Assembly: GCA_009781175.1 (NCBI GenBank)
Contig: WQYQ01000006.1
Span: forward strand, 84,376 to 148,375
DNA length: 64,000 nucleotides
Direction: 5' to 3'
From: Betaproteobacteria bacterium
GTDB lineage: Bacteria > Pseudomonadota > Gammaproteobacteria > Burkholderiales > Rhodocyclaceae
Shown: positions 36,100-46,544 of the stretch, one piece after another
Numbering within the stretch: the stretch's first letter is position 1
Layout of the letters: each line of letters opens with the position of its first letter
Notes under the pieces: generated by a model
What the model was told of the DNA's origin: nothing
What the model saw: the letters and a program-made list of their open reading frames with translations, nothing else
The model's database searches: none
Translations under genes and position numbers: made by a program

Positions 36100-37650
36100 A
36101 TGCTTTTGAGCTTTGTGATCGCCTATTGGCTGGTCTCGATCGCGATCGGCCTGTATGCCGCGCTGCGGGTGCATAACACGAAGGATTACGCGATCGCGGG
36201 CCGCTCGTTGCCGATGTACGTGGTCACGGCCACGGTTTTTGCGACCTGGTTCGGTTCCGAAACCGTGCTCGGCATTCCGGCGACTTTTCTCAAGGAAGGT
36301 CTGCACGGCGTGGTGGCCGACCCCTTCGGTTCTTCGCTGTGCCTGATCCTCGTCGGCCTGTTCTTCGCCAAACCGCTCTACCGGCTGAATCTGCTGACGA
36401 TCGGCGACTACTACCGCCAGCGTTTCGGCCGCACGGTGGAGATCATCACCACGCTGTGCATCGTGATGTCCTACCTCGGCTGGGTCGCGGCCCAGATTAA
36501 GGCGCTCGGCCTGGTGTTCAACGTGCTCTCGGACGGCGCGGTGTCGCAGGAAACCGGCATGTGGCTCGGTTCCGCCTCGGTGCTGATTTACACCTTGTTC
36601 GGCGGGATGTGGTCGGTCGCGATCACCGACTTCATCCAGATGATCGTGATCGTGATCGGTCTGCTCTACATCGGCTGGGAAGTTTCGGACCAGGCCGGCG
36701 GCGTCGCGGTCGTCATGAATCACGCCCAGGCGAGCGGCAAGTTCAATTTCTGGCCCGAGTGGAGCGTCGCCGGCGTGATTCCTTTCGTCGCCACCTGGAT
36801 GACGATGATGCTCGGCTCAATCCCGCAGCAGGACGTGTTCCAGCGCGTGCAATCCTCGGCGAGCGAAAAAATCGCCGTGCGCGCTTCGGTGCTCGGCGGC
36901 TCGCTGTATTTCTGTTTCGCCTTCATCCCGATGTTCCTCGCCTACTCGGCCACGCTGATTACGCCGGACCTGGTTGCAAAGTATCTCGATACCGATTCGC
37001 AATTGATTCTGCCGAAGCTCGTGCTCGAAAAAGCGCCGATGTTCGCGCAGATTATGTTCTTCGGCGCGCTGCTCTCGGCGATCAAAAGCTGCGCCTCGGC
37101 CACGCTGCTCGCGCCCTCGGTGACCTTCTCGGAAAACCTGGTGCGCCCGATCCTGCGCGCGGCAAAACCGAACATGACCGACAAGCAGTTCCTGCGCGTC
37201 ATGCAAGCCGTTGTGCTCGTATTCACCGCGGTCGTCACCACGATTGCCGTCAATTCCAAGCTTTCGATCTACGGTCTGGTTGAGAACGCCTATAAGGTCA
37301 CCTTCGTCGCCGCGTTCATTCCGCTCGCCTGCGGGGTGTATTGGAAACGCGCGACGACACAGGGCGCGATCGCCGCGATGGTGCTCGGCCTCATGACATG
37401 GCTTTCGCTCGAAGTCGTCGCGCCCGAGGGCATTTGGCCGCCGCAGTTTGTCGGCTTCCTCGTTTCGGCCGCGGCTATGCTCGTTTTCTCTTATCTGCCG
37501 CAGTTCATCGCCACACCGAGCGCATTGCTCGGCCATAGCGGACCTTCCGGCTATCATGCCGCCGCGGGACATGGCATCGTGGTAGTGCAAGAACATGTAG
37601 CACGACCGCCACGCCGCCGCGCCGCGAGGCCGCAGCGTCCGCAACCTTGA
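36100..37650 (+). CDS. Sodium:solute symporter (SSS family)
   Basis: About 516 residues with 12-13 hydrophobic segments. The first helix region FVIAYWLVSIAIGLYAALRVHNTKDYAIAGR and the TVFATWFGSETVLGIPATF loop are typical of SSS transporters, which import solutes such as organic acids, proline or acetate with Na+. The polar C-terminus is basic and Arg/Pro-rich (RPPRRRAARPQRPQP). The substrate cannot be told. The start is uncertain: ATG at 36100 begins the first helix, but an ATG at 36073 and a GTG at 36052 are in frame; none has a strong ribosome site. Confidence 0.82.
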   Translation: MLLSFVIAYWLVSIAIGLYAALRVHNTKDYAIAGRSLPMYVVTATVFATWFGSETVLGIPATFLKEGLHGVVADPFGSSLCLILVGLFFAKPLYRLNLLTIGDYYRQRFGRTVEIITTLCIVMSYLGWVAAQIKALGLVFNVLSDGAVSQETGMWLGSASVLIYTLFGGMWSVAITDFIQMIVIVIGLLYIGWEVSDQAGGVAVVMNHAQASGKFNFWPEWSVAGVIPFVATWMTMMLGSIPQQDVFQRVQSSASEKIAVRASVLGGSLYFCFAFIPMFLAYSATLITPDLVAKYLDTDSQLILPKLVLEKAPMFAQIMFFGALLSAIKSCASATLLAPSVTFSENLVRPILRAAKPNMTDKQFLRVMQAVVLVFTAVVTTIAVNSKLSIYGLVENAYKVTFVAAFIPLACGVYWKRATTQGAIAAMVLGLMTWLSLEVVAPEGIWPPQFVGFLVSAAAMLVFSYLPQFIATPSALLGHSGPSGYHAAAGHGIVVVQEHVARPPRRRAARPQRPQP

Positions 37651-37840
37651 TTTCGCACCTGTGGAAGCATCGGGGTCTGTGGACGCCGACGCTCCAGGTG
37701 GCGACCTCACTAGACCTTCTGCACATCGGAGGAGGCGCATCCCACGGGTATGATGCGGCTTCGCGTTTGGAGTTCGTGCGTATGCGCTGGCCTTTTTATT
37801 CCCTGTCGAGACGTCTGCACACTCCCTCAAAGGAAGCGCG

Positions 37841-38920
37841 ATGACGCACGCGCCATCGCATCTGCCGCGCGATTTCGCAATCAGCATCACATTGCTGACG
37901 GCGTTTGCCTGCCTCTATCCATTTTCGGGCTGGCGGACAACAGGCGTGGGGCCGTTCGATTACCTGAGTGCGCCGTGGCCGCGCTATTTCACATGGACCG
38001 ACATCTGGCTCAATGTGCTTGGCTTCATCCCGATCGGTTTCGCCTGGGCGACCTGGGCGCGGCAAAAATTCAGACCGGGACGCACCCTGTTGGGCGTCTG
38101 GCTGGCCGGCACGCTGCTCAGCTTCGCGGTCGAGACGACGCAGAACTATTTGCCGACGCGTGTGGCTTCAAATATCGACCTGGCCACCAACTCCATCGGC
38201 AGCTTGATCGGTGCCGCGTGCGGTTTGCGTTGGGGACGCATCTTCGAACCCGGCGGTATCTTGCCGCGCTGGCGCGAACGCCTCTTTTTGCCAGGGCGCA
38301 GTGGCAGTTCAGCAATTTTGTTGATCACGCTGTGGTGGTTCTCGCTCCTCAATCCCAGCAGTTATCTTTTTGCCAATGGCGATTTGCATGCCGTGTTTCG
38401 CAGCGTGCCCGTGATTCAGCTTGGCGGTGGCAATTTCCTGCATATCGAAACCTTGCTAACGGCGGCCAACACTTTAGTGATCGGCTTGTTTGCACAGCAT
38501 GCGATGCGCCGCCCCAGGCTTTGGCTCCCACTCGTGATCCTGCTGCTTGGTTTAAGCGTCAAAACCCTGGCGACCACTGCTTTTCTTGCGCCACCGCAGC
38601 CGTGGCACTGGGCCACACCAGGTGGGCTGTTCGGACTCGCGGCGGGGGTTGGGCTGCTTGTGCTGTGCTGGATGCTACCGATGGCCCTGCGGCTCAGCAT
38701 TGCGAGTCTGGCTTTGCTGGCGGCGACAGCGCTCGTCAATTTAGCGCCGGACAATCCCTATTGGGAAGCCGGAACGAAATTGGCGCGCGAAGGCCATGTC
38801 TTGAATTTCCACGGGGCGACGGAAGTGATGGCGGGTTTCTGGCCCTTCCTCGCTCTGCTTTGGCTCAGCTTGGCGCGGCCCGCACCACCATCGCGCCCTG
38901 CCGTCGAAATTATTGATTGA
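37841..38920 (+). CDS. VanZ-like family membrane protein
   Basis: 359 residues, strongly hydrophobic, about nine membrane segments. The N-terminal third holds the VanZ pattern: DIWLNVLGFIPIGFAW, then SFAVETTQNYLPTRVASNIDLATNSIGSLIG with the conserved Glu, Gln, Arg and Asp residues. The C-terminal part (residues ~150-350) is a further multi-helix region without a recognised motif. VanZ proteins are linked to glycopeptide tolerance and cell-envelope functions, but the mechanism is unknown. The stop overlaps the mutY start (TGATG). The preceding gap 37651-37840 has no gene that I can support. Confidence 0.8.
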   Translation: MTHAPSHLPRDFAISITLLTAFACLYPFSGWRTTGVGPFDYLSAPWPRYFTWTDIWLNVLGFIPIGFAWATWARQKFRPGRTLLGVWLAGTLLSFAVETTQNYLPTRVASNIDLATNSIGSLIGAACGLRWGRIFEPGGILPRWRERLFLPGRSGSSAILLITLWWFSLLNPSSYLFANGDLHAVFRSVPVIQLGGGNFLHIETLLTAANTLVIGLFAQHAMRRPRLWLPLVILLLGLSVKTLATTAFLAPPQPWHWATPGGLFGLAAGVGLLVLCWMLPMALRLSIASLALLAATALVNLAPDNPYWEAGTKLAREGHVLNFHGATEVMAGFWPFLALLWLSLARPAPPSRPAVEIID

Positions 38921-39978
38921 TGTCCCAATTCGCCGAAGCTTTGATCGACTGGCAGATGCGTCACGGACGTCACGCTTTGCCCTGGCAGGGAACGCGCGAC
39001 CCGTACCGCGTCTGGCTCTCCGAGATCATGCTGCAACAAACGCAAGTCGATACCGCAATCCCGTATTACGAGCGTTTTCTCGCGCGCTTCCCCACCATTG
39101 CAGCCTTGGCCGCCGCGCCGCAGGCGGATGTGCTCGCGCTGTGGAGCGGCCTTGGCTATTACGCACGCGCGCGCAATTTGCATCGCGCCGCGCAGCGCGT
39201 CATGAGCGAGCACGGCGGACGTTTTCCCGAATCCGCCACCGCGATTGCGGAACTGCCCGGCATTGGGCGTTCGACGGCGGCGGCGATCGCGGCGTTTTGT
39301 TTTGGCGCCCGCAGCGCGATTCTGGACGGCAACGTCAAGCGCGTGCTGGCGCGCCATTTCGCAATCGAAGGCTTCCCCGGCGCGCGCGCGGTTGAGCAAC
39401 GGCTGTGGTCGCTCGCCGAATCCTTATTGCCCGCACAAGATGTCGCAATCTATACGCAGGCGCTCATGGACCTGGGCGCAATGGTGTGCACCCGCACGCG
39501 TCCCGCGTGCACCGAATGTCCCGTCGCGGCGACCTGCTTGGCGCGGAAGCAAAACCGCCAGTCCGAGCTGCCCACGCCACGCCCAAGCCGTGTTGTGCCC
39601 GAGCGCGCTACGCGGATGCTGCTCGCCTGGAGAAAGGGCGAAATCCTGCTCGAACGCCGCCCCGACGCCGGCATTTGGGGCGGGCTTTATGCATTGCCCG
39701 AAATCCCCGAGGGCGTCGATGCCGAAACATTCATTTTGACGCTGGGGCTTTCTCCCTGTGGCGCGCTGGAAGCGCTGACGCCTTTGCGCCATGCCTTCAC
39801 GCATTTCCGTTTGACGATTCAGCCCTTGCGCTGCGCTGTAACGGGGATGGGCGCGCAAGAAGCGCGTTGGCATTGGGCCGATGCGGCGACTTGGCCGGGG
39901 CTGGGTTTGCCCACACCGGTACGCCGCCTGCTCGATGCGCTGAGCTTGAGCGATGACTTATTTGCGCCACCGCAGTGA
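38920..39978 (+). CDS. mutY: A/G-specific adenine DNA glycosylase
   Basis: 352 residues. The helix-hairpin-helix motif [16 protein letters not shown] and catalytic Asp in [11 protein letters not shown] are present, as is the catalytic Glu in [17 protein letters not shown]. The [4Fe-4S] cluster Cys are [17 protein letters not shown] (C-x6-C-x2-C-x5-C). A C-terminal Nudix-like domain recognises 8-oxoG. The enzyme removes A mispaired with 8-oxoG. The ATG at 38920 overlaps the VanZ stop; a TTG one codon earlier is an alternative. recA follows 74 bp later. Confidence 0.95.
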   Translation: MSQFAEALIDWQMRHGRHALPWQGTRDPYRVWLSEIMLQQTQVDTAIPYYERFLARFPTIAALAAAPQADVLALWSGLGYYARARNLHRAAQRVMSEHGGRFPESATAIAELPGIGRSTAAAIAAFCFGARSAILDGNVKRVLARHFAIEGFPGARAVEQRLWSLAESLLPAQDVAIYTQALMDLGAMVCTRTRPACTECPVAATCLARKQNRQSELPTPRPSRVVPERATRMLLAWRKGEILLERRPDAGIWGGLYALPEIPEGVDAETFILTLGLSPCGALEALTPLRHAFTHFRLTIQPLRCAVTGMGAQEARWHWADAATWPGLGLPTPVRRLLDALSLSDDLFAPPQ

Positions 39979-40052
39979 TCGATGGTGGTTGCAAGTACGC
40001 GGAGCCACGCAATCTCTATGCCATAATCGAACGCATCACAGGAGAACAGTCC

Positions 40053-41075
<1,023 letters not shown>

Positions 41076-41137
41076 GTTGTTGTAGGACGGATGGTTTTAA
41101 TGACCATCCGTTGAATCACTGAAAACCGAATTTACGC

Positions 41138-41587
41138 ATGCCGTCCGACGATCTCAAAGCGCGCGCCCTGCGCTACCTGGCGCGGCGCGAACACAGCCGC
41201 AGCGAGCTCGAAACAAAGCTTGCAGCCTATGGTGAGGCGGACGCAATCAAGCAGGTCCTGGATCGGATGGACGAACTGGGCCTACAGTCGGACGCCCGTT
41301 TCGCGGAGAGCTTTGTGCGCAGTCGCGGCGCCCGCCTGGGCCGTAAGCGGCTTGAGCATGAGCTGATCGAGCGCGGGATCGCGCCCGATGCCGCGCAAGC
41401 GGCGTGCGCGGCGGAGCTGGGCACGGACGAGCCGGCGCGAGCGCGCGCGGTGTGGGCGAAAAAATTCGCAGTGCCGCCCGAGGATGCCAAGGAATGGGCG
41501 CGCCAAGCCCGTTTCCTGAGCACACGAGGGTTTTCGTCCGAAGTTGTAAGACAGGTATTGAAAGAACCCTTCGATGAGTCTGCTTAG
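41138..41587 (+). CDS. recX: Regulatory protein RecX
   Basis: 149 residues of the RecX helical-repeat family, with [23 protein letters not shown] at the N-terminus and [19 protein letters not shown] in the second repeat. RecX caps or disassembles RecA filaments and limits RecA activity. It is directly downstream of recA. Its last 14 bases overlap the start of lptB in another frame, which ties the DNA-repair genes to the LPS-transport/rpoN block. Confidence 0.92.
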   Translation: MPSDDLKARALRYLARREHSRSELETKLAAYGEADAIKQVLDRMDELGLQSDARFAESFVRSRGARLGRKRLEHELIERGIAPDAAQAACAAELGTDEPARARAVWAKKFAVPPEDAKEWARQARFLSTRGFSSEVVRQVLKEPFDESA

Positions 41588-42296
41588 AGTCGCCGGGCTG
41601 TGCAAAAAATATAAGGCGCGCACTGTTGTGCGGGATGTCGGCTTCGCGGTCGGCAGCGGTGAGGTCGTGGGACTGCTGGGGCCGAACGGCGCCGGCAAGA
41701 CAACCTGCTTCTATATGATTGTCGGCTTGATCCGCGCCGATGGCGGTCAAATCGTCCTGGACGAAAAGGACATTACCCACCTGCCGATCCATAAGCGGGC
41801 GCGTCTCGGCTTGTCATATTTGCCGCAAGAGAACTCGGTTTTCCGCAAATTGACCGTCGCCGAGAACATTTTGGCTGTACTCGAACTGCAAAAGTTCGAT
41901 AAAACAACAGAGGCGGCACGGCTTGCCGAGTTGCTCGAAGAGTTGAGTATTGCGCATCTGCGCGACGCGACCGCGATGTCGCTCTCCGGCGGGGAACGGC
42001 GCCGGGTGGAGATCGCGCGCGCACTGGCGACAGACCCGCATGTGATCTTGCTCGACGAACCATTTGCCGGCGTAGACCCGATCGCGGTGATCGACATCCA
42101 GAAGATCATCCGCTTCTTGAAGAACCGCGGTATCGGCGTGCTGATTACCGACCACAATGTACGGGAGACACTTGGAATTTGTGATCGCGCCTACATCATC
42201 AACGCGGGAGAGGTGTTGGCAAGCGGCCGTCCGGAGGAAATCGTGCAGAACGACCAGGTGCGCCAAGTCTATCTAGGCGAGCATTTCAGATTGTGA
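41574..42296 (+). CDS. lptB: LPS export ABC transporter ATP-binding protein LptB
   Basis: 240 residues with Walker A GPNGAGKT (36-43), Q-loop [13 protein letters not shown], signature LSGGERRR, Walker [14 protein letters not shown] and H-switch [10 protein letters not shown]. The GVDPIAV stretch and position before rpoN identify LptB, the cytoplasmic ATPase that with LptFG extracts LPS from the inner membrane. In most betaproteobacteria lptC and lptA lie directly upstream; here recX is there instead, with a 14-bp overlap. lptC and lptA are not in the window. Confidence 0.94.
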   Translation: MSLLRVAGLCKKYKARTVVRDVGFAVGSGEVVGLLGPNGAGKTTCFYMIVGLIRADGGQIVLDEKDITHLPIHKRARLGLSYLPQENSVFRKLTVAENILAVLELQKFDKTTEAARLAELLEELSIAHLRDATAMSLSGGERRRVEIARALATDPHVILLDEPFAGVDPIAVIDIQKIIRFLKNRGIGVLITDHNVRETLGICDRAYIINAGEVLASGRPEEIVQNDQVRQVYLGEHFRL

Positions 42297-42400
42297 GGCG
42301 GAATATGAGCTGTTTTGCGAATTCTGTCCGTCCGGTACCGCAGCACAGAGCGCAAACTCTCTATTGCACGCTTTTGCAATCCAGCTAAGCGCTTTACCTT

Positions 42401-43840
42401 ATGAAGCCCTCCCTCCAGCTCCGTATTTCCCAACAGCTCGCGCTTACGCCGCAGTTGCAGCAGTCGATCAAACTGCTCCAGCTATCGACCTTGGAACTCA
42501 ACACTGAGATCGAAAAAATGCTGTCGGAAAATCCCTTGCTCGAACGGGAGGATAACGATTACAACGCCGAAAGCTGGGGCCATACGGCCGACGCAGTCCC
42601 GACTTCCGCGCCGGAGGCGCATAACGGCGAAGAAGCCGCGCCTGCGGCAGACGAGCGCCCAGACAGCGGTTTCGAAGACGGCCTGAGCGAATGGGGCGGC
42701 GGAGGAAGCGGCGCGCCGCGGGACGATGACGACGATGCGGATTTCCAGGAGTTCCGCGCCGCCGAAACGAGCCTGCGCGACCATCTCGAAAGTCAAATCG
42801 CGCTGATTCTATTGTCCGACCGCGACCGCGAGCTGGTGCGCTTCCTAGTCGAAGCACTCGATGAGAATGGCTACCTCACGCAACCGCTCGAAGAATTGCT
42901 CGCGCTCTTGCCGGAAGAAGCCGAGGTCGAGCTTGAAGAGTTGCAGATTGCCCTGAATCACTTGCAGCAACTCGATCCGACAGGAGTGGGCGCGCGTTCG
43001 CCGAGCGAATGTCTGGTCCTGCAACTTCGCGCGGGGCCGCAGGATTCGATTCAAGAACTTGCCATCGCAATCGCCAGCAAGTATCTGGAGCTTCTGGCCG
43101 CACGCGATTTCGCGCGGCTCAAGCGCGTGCTCGGCTGTAGCGACAACATGCTGCGCGAGGCGCACCAGCGCATTTGCGCGCTCGACCCGCATCCATGTTC
43201 GCGTTTTGCCGCATTGGATGTGCGTTATATCGTTCCGGACGTGATTGTGCGCAAAGTGCGCGGGCAATGGACGGCTATGCTGAATCCAGATGCGATGCCG
43301 AAACTTCGCATCAATCAGTTGTATGCTGGCATTCTCCAGCAACAGCGTGGAGCGGGCGCTTCGCTTGCAGGCCAACTGCAAGAAGCGCGCTGGATGATTA
43401 AAAACGTTCAACAGCGATTCGATACGATTTTGAGAGTTTCCCAGACGATCGTTGACCGGCAGCGACAGTTCTTCGATTATGGGGACGTGGCAATGCGCCC
43501 GCTCACCTTGCGGGAAATTGCGGAACAATTGGAACTGCATGAGTCCACAATTTCCAGGGTCACAACCCAGAAATACATGGCGACACCCAGAGGGATTCTC
43601 GAACTGAAGTATTTTTTCGGCAGCCACGTCGCCACCGAGTCCGGGGGGGCGTGCTCAGCAACGGCGATACGAGCGCTTATTCGCCAACTGGTCGGGGCAG
43701 AGGATCGCAAAAAACCGCTTTCCGACGCCCGGATTGCCGAGCTTCTCGGCCAGCAGGGAATTGTCGTTGCGCGCAGAACGATCGCAAAGTATCGCGAGGC
43801 GCTCAACATCCCGCCGGTCAGCCAGCGCAAGATGATTTAA
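42401..43840 (+). CDS. rpoN: RNA polymerase sigma-54 factor
   Basis: 479 residues. Region I (SLQLRISQQLALTPQLQQSIKLLQLS) is the Gln/Leu-rich enhancer-response domain. Region II is acidic with a DDDDAD run. The C-terminus holds the helix-turn-helix (ELHESTISRVTTQKYM) and the RpoN box ARRTIAKYRE (about 457-466), which reads the -24 element. It directs transcription of nitrogen and other activator-dependent genes. It lies between lptB and hpf, the classic order. No -24/-12 promoter was spotted with confidence in this window. Confidence 0.97.
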   Translation: MKPSLQLRISQQLALTPQLQQSIKLLQLSTLELNTEIEKMLSENPLLEREDNDYNAESWGHTADAVPTSAPEAHNGEEAAPAADERPDSGFEDGLSEWGGGGSGAPRDDDDDADFQEFRAAETSLRDHLESQIALILLSDRDRELVRFLVEALDENGYLTQPLEELLALLPEEAEVELEELQIALNHLQQLDPTGVGARSPSECLVLQLRAGPQDSIQELAIAIASKYLELLAARDFARLKRVLGCSDNMLREAHQRICALDPHPCSRFAALDVRYIVPDVIVRKVRGQWTAMLNPDAMPKLRINQLYAGILQQQRGAGASLAGQLQEARWMIKNVQQRFDTILRVSQTIVDRQRQFFDYGDVAMRPLTLREIAEQLELHESTISRVTTQKYMATPRGILELKYFFGSHVATESGGACSATAIRALIRQLVGAEDRKKPLSDARIAELLGQQGIVVARRTIAKYREALNIPPVSQRKMI

Positions 43841-43851
43841 AAGGAGTAATC

Positions 43852-44175
43852 ATGAATCTCAACATCACCGGACACCATGTTGAAGTCACCGAAGCACTGC
43901 ACAACTATGTAACGTCGAAGCTTGAGCGCGTAATCCGCCACTTCGACCTTGTAACCAATACGACAGTGATTCTTTCAGTGCAGAAGCTCAACCAGAAGGC
44001 AGAAGTCACGGTGCATGTACGCGGAAAAGACATTTATGTGGAAGCGGAATCAGCAGATCTGTACGCCGCGATCGACCTGATGATCGACAAACTTGATCGA
44101 CAAGTGGTCAAGCACAAAGAAAAGACCTACGATCACGGTCGCGATGCGCTGAAGCGTCAGTCCGTTGAGACTTGA
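43852..44175 (+). CDS. hpf: Ribosome hibernation promoting factor (HPF/RaiA family)
   Basis: 107 residues, the short HPF type: MNLNITGHHVEVTEALHNYV at the start, a beta-alpha-beta body and a basic KHKEKTYDHGRDALKRQ tail. It binds the 30S tRNA sites in stationary phase and promotes 100S dimers. An AAGGAG site sits 7 bp upstream, 11 bp after the rpoN stop, so it is co-transcribed with rpoN. Confidence 0.94.
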   Translation: MNLNITGHHVEVTEALHNYVTSKLERVIRHFDLVTNTTVILSVQKLNQKAEVTVHVRGKDIYVEAESADLYAAIDLMIDKLDRQVVKHKEKTYDHGRDALKRQSVET

Positions 44176-44185
44176 CTGATCCGTG

Positions 44186-44216
44186 GGGCGCCGTCCGCCT
44201 TTTGCAGACGGCGCCC
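44186..44216 (+). other. Intergenic hairpin between hpf and ptsN
   Basis: A 10-bp perfect stem (GGGCGCCGTC/GACGGCGCCC) with an 11-nt loop. No T run follows, so it is more likely an RNA-processing or stability structure, or a partial attenuator, than a full terminator. Confidence 0.5.
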
Positions 44217-44277
44217 TGGAGAGTGACCCAACCTTGTTCTGCGCGCCTTGAGCGCGCAGCGTTCTTAAACGCTCAGA

Positions 44278-44745
44278 ATGAACCTGATAGCTCCGTTGCT
44301 GCTGCCGGCCAATGTTCTCGTCGATCTCGACGCAAGCAGTAAGAAACGTGTTTTCGAGCAAGCCGGACTTTTATTCGAAAACAACCACGGCCTGGCCCGT
44401 AGCGTGGTTTACGACTCGCTGTTCGCGCGCGAGAAACTAGGCTCCACCGGCCTTGGACAAGGCGTTGCGATCCCTCACGGACGCATCAAGGGGCTGCGCG
44501 AGGCGGTCGGAGCCTTTATCCGGCTGGAGCAGCCGGTTCAGTTCGAAGCGCCGGACGGCAAGCCCGTCGGTCTGGTGTTCGTGCTGCTGGTGCCCGAAGC
44601 GGCGACTGAATTCCATCTGCGCCTGCTGTCCGAGCTGGCGCAAATGTTCTCTGACCGCGCGTTCCGCGATGCGCTCAATGCCGCATCGGATGCCGCGGAA
44701 GCCCATGCCCTTTTCGTCAATTGGGATTCGCATGCGTCGAACTAG
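44278..44745 (+). CDS. ptsN: PTS IIA-like nitrogen regulatory protein PtsN (EIIA-Ntr)
   Basis: 155 residues with the EIIA-Ntr active site GVAIPHGR (His67), GLVFVLLVPEAATEFHL, and a C-terminal helix bundle. It receives phosphate from NPr/HPr and regulates potassium transport, sigma-54 genes and stress responses rather than sugar uptake. Its end overlaps the hprK start by 14 bases. The phosphocarrier and enzyme I genes are not in the window. Confidence 0.95.
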   Translation: MNLIAPLLLPANVLVDLDASSKKRVFEQAGLLFENNHGLARSVVYDSLFAREKLGSTGLGQGVAIPHGRIKGLREAVGAFIRLEQPVQFEAPDGKPVGLVFVLLVPEAATEFHLRLLSELAQMFSDRAFRDALNAASDAAEAHALFVNWDSHASN

Positions 44746-45673
44746 TGTCGCGCGTCTTTTCGAGGACAACCGCGAGCGCCTCCAACTGACGCATCTGGCC
44801 GGCAGCCTTGATGCCGAACTGCAAGTCCCCGATGAAAACGTCTGGCCAGCGGAATTGATCGGGCACCTGAACGTCATCCATCCCAATCGCGTGCAAGTAC
44901 TCGGCGCCCCGGAGCGCGCGTGGATTGAGCGCCAAGGGCGCGAGAAAGCCCAGCGCATACTGGAGGTCATCGCCCATTCCAAACCTCCCGCAATCATTAT
45001 CGCGGACGGTTGCGAGCTGATGGACCCGATCCCCGCCGTGATCAAAACGAACGGCACCGCGCTACTCACAACGCCGCTCGAAACCGCGGGAGTGATCGAT
45101 CGTTTGCGCGCCTATATCGCGCGTTCGCTGGCACTCAAAACCTCGCTGCACGGCGTATTCATGGATGTGCTCGGCCTGGGTGTGCTGATCACCGGGGATT
45201 CCGGCGCGGGCAAATCGGAATTGGCGCTGGAATTGATTTCGCGCGGGCACGGTCTGGTCGCCGACGATGTCGTGGAGGTCGCGCGCATCGCGCCTGGCGT
45301 TCTCGAAGGGCACAGCCCCGAAATGCTGCGCAATTTCCTTGAGGTGCGCGGGCTCGGGATTCTCAATATACGCACAGTCTTCGGCGAAACAGCCTGTCGT
45401 CGGAAAATGAAACTCAAGCTCGTCGTCCATCTGCAACGGCAAACGCGCGGCGAAGGTTTGGCCATGCCGCGTCTGCCTCTCGAAGACGATATGCAAAGCA
45501 TTCTCGATGTCCCCGTGCGGCGCATCACGCTGCCCGTTGCCGCCGGACGCAATCTGGCTGTTTTACTTGAAGCGGCGGTGCGCAATACTATTCTTCAGCT
45601 ACGCGGCATAGATTCCCTACAGGAGTTTATCGATCGTCAGCGTGAAGCCCTGGAACGCGGCAATAATCTTTGA
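44732..45673 (+). CDS. hprK: HPr kinase/phosphorylase
   Basis: 313 residues. The C-terminal catalytic domain has the P-loop GDSGAGKS (155-162), the segment GHGLVADDVVEV, and the HprK signature near LEVRGLGILNIRTVFGE. It phosphorylates HPr on Ser46 and reverses this. In betaproteobacteria, which often lack sugar PTS permeases, it is thought to be regulatory. The ATG at 44732 lies inside ptsN; coding upstream of it in the same frame is a ptsN shadow. Confidence 0.95.
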   Translation: MRRTSVARLFEDNRERLQLTHLAGSLDAELQVPDENVWPAELIGHLNVIHPNRVQVLGAPERAWIERQGREKAQRILEVIAHSKPPAIIIADGCELMDPIPAVIKTNGTALLTTPLETAGVIDRLRAYIARSLALKTSLHGVFMDVLGLGVLITGDSGAGKSELALELISRGHGLVADDVVEVARIAPGVLEGHSPEMLRNFLEVRGLGILNIRTVFGETACRRKMKLKLVVHLQRQTRGEGLAMPRLPLEDDMQSILDVPVRRITLPVAAGRNLAVLLEAAVRNTILQLRGIDSLQEFIDRQREALERGNNL

Positions 45674-45760
45674 GCATGAGTCGAGCGCAAGCGCCAAGTG
45701 ACTTGCGTATCCGTTTCCATTCGCCACAGCTTGGCGACTGTTCATTGAGGAGAAAACCGA

Positions 45761-46060
45761 ATGAAGAAACTATTGTCTGCTCTGATTGTTGTCGCGGCTG
45801 CGCTGCCCTTGTGCTCCGCTCACGCCATGACCGCGCAGCAGGAAAAAATGGCGGCCTGTAATAAAGAGGCAGGCGACAAACAACTTAAGGGCGATGAGCG
45901 CAAGCAATTCATGCGCGATTGCTTGAAAAAGACGCCTCCCGCCAGTGCACAAAATATGTCGCAACAGGAAAAGATGAAGGTCTGCAATAAAGAAGCGGGT
46001 GCCAAGCAGCTTAAGGGCGGCGAACGCAAGGAGTTCATGCGCAACTGCCTGAAAGGCTAA
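45761..46060 (+). CDS. PsiF-like repeat periplasmic protein
   Basis: 99 residues: a signal peptide ending AHA, then two tandem copies (about residues 24-57 and 65-99) of the PsiF repeat, each with QQEKM..CNKEAG.KQLKG.ERK.FMR.CLK. The two Cys per repeat could pair. The E. coli homologue is phosphate-starvation inducible; no complete Pho box was seen upstream here. An AGGAG ribosome site precedes the ATG and a strong terminator follows. Confidence 0.85.
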   Translation: MKKLLSALIVVAAALPLCSAHAMTAQQEKMAACNKEAGDKQLKGDERKQFMRDCLKKTPPASAQNMSQQEKMKVCNKEAGAKQLKGGERKEFMRNCLKG

Positions 46061-46078
46061 GGCAGCCAAACCGCATCG

Positions 46079-46106
46079 AACCCCGCCACGAGGCGGGGTT
46101 TTTTAC
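46079..46106 (+). terminator. Rho-independent terminator after the psiF-like gene
   Basis: Stem AACCCCGCC/GGCGGGGTT with an ACGA loop followed by TTTTTT, 19 bp after the stop codon. Confidence 0.92.
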
Positions 46107-46184
46107 TTGAATACGCAGCTGAATCCAGTTCGGCGCGAATTGGCTTTAAACTTTCTGACGCCTGCGCAATCCACGCGAACCGCC

Positions 46185-46532
46185 ATGTCCGACAAAGTTC
46201 TGATCCTGTTGTGTAACTTGCCCGACCTTGCCAACGCGGAACGGATCGCTGCATTGGCAATCGAACAGCGTTTGGCTGCTTGCGTGAATATTCTCCCGTC
46301 GTGCAAATCAGTGTATCGATGGAAGGGGAAAATTGAACAAGCGGAAGAAATTCCGGTCCTCTTTAAAACTTCGGCGCGAGCGTATCCGGAATTGGAAACG
46401 CTGATCTGCGCAGAACACCCCTATGAGTTGCCGGAAATTCTGGCGCTCCAGCCTGCGGAAGGCTTAAAGGCTTATCTGAACTGGATAGCGTCTGAAGCCG
46501 CTCCCGAAAACTCATTGCCTGACGGACTTTGA
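46185..46532 (+). CDS. cutA: Divalent-cation tolerance protein CutA
   Basis: 115 residues of the CutA1 trimeric ferredoxin-like fold: CNLPDLANAERIAALAIEQRLAACVNILP near the start, SVYRWKGKIEQAEEIPVLFKT, and the Glu/Pro-rich HPYELPEILAL stretch. It is linked to copper and other divalent-metal tolerance, and the biochemical role is unsettled. It is followed 12 bp later by dsbD, the usual cutA-dsbD pair. The ATG at 46185 was chosen at the conserved N-terminus; the frame is open to 46107. Confidence 0.93.
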   Translation: MSDKVLILLCNLPDLANAERIAALAIEQRLAACVNILPSCKSVYRWKGKIEQAEEIPVLFKTSARAYPELETLICAEHPYELPEILALQPAEGLKAYLNWIASEAAPENSLPDGL

Positions 46533-46544
46533 TTTGAGCCGAGC

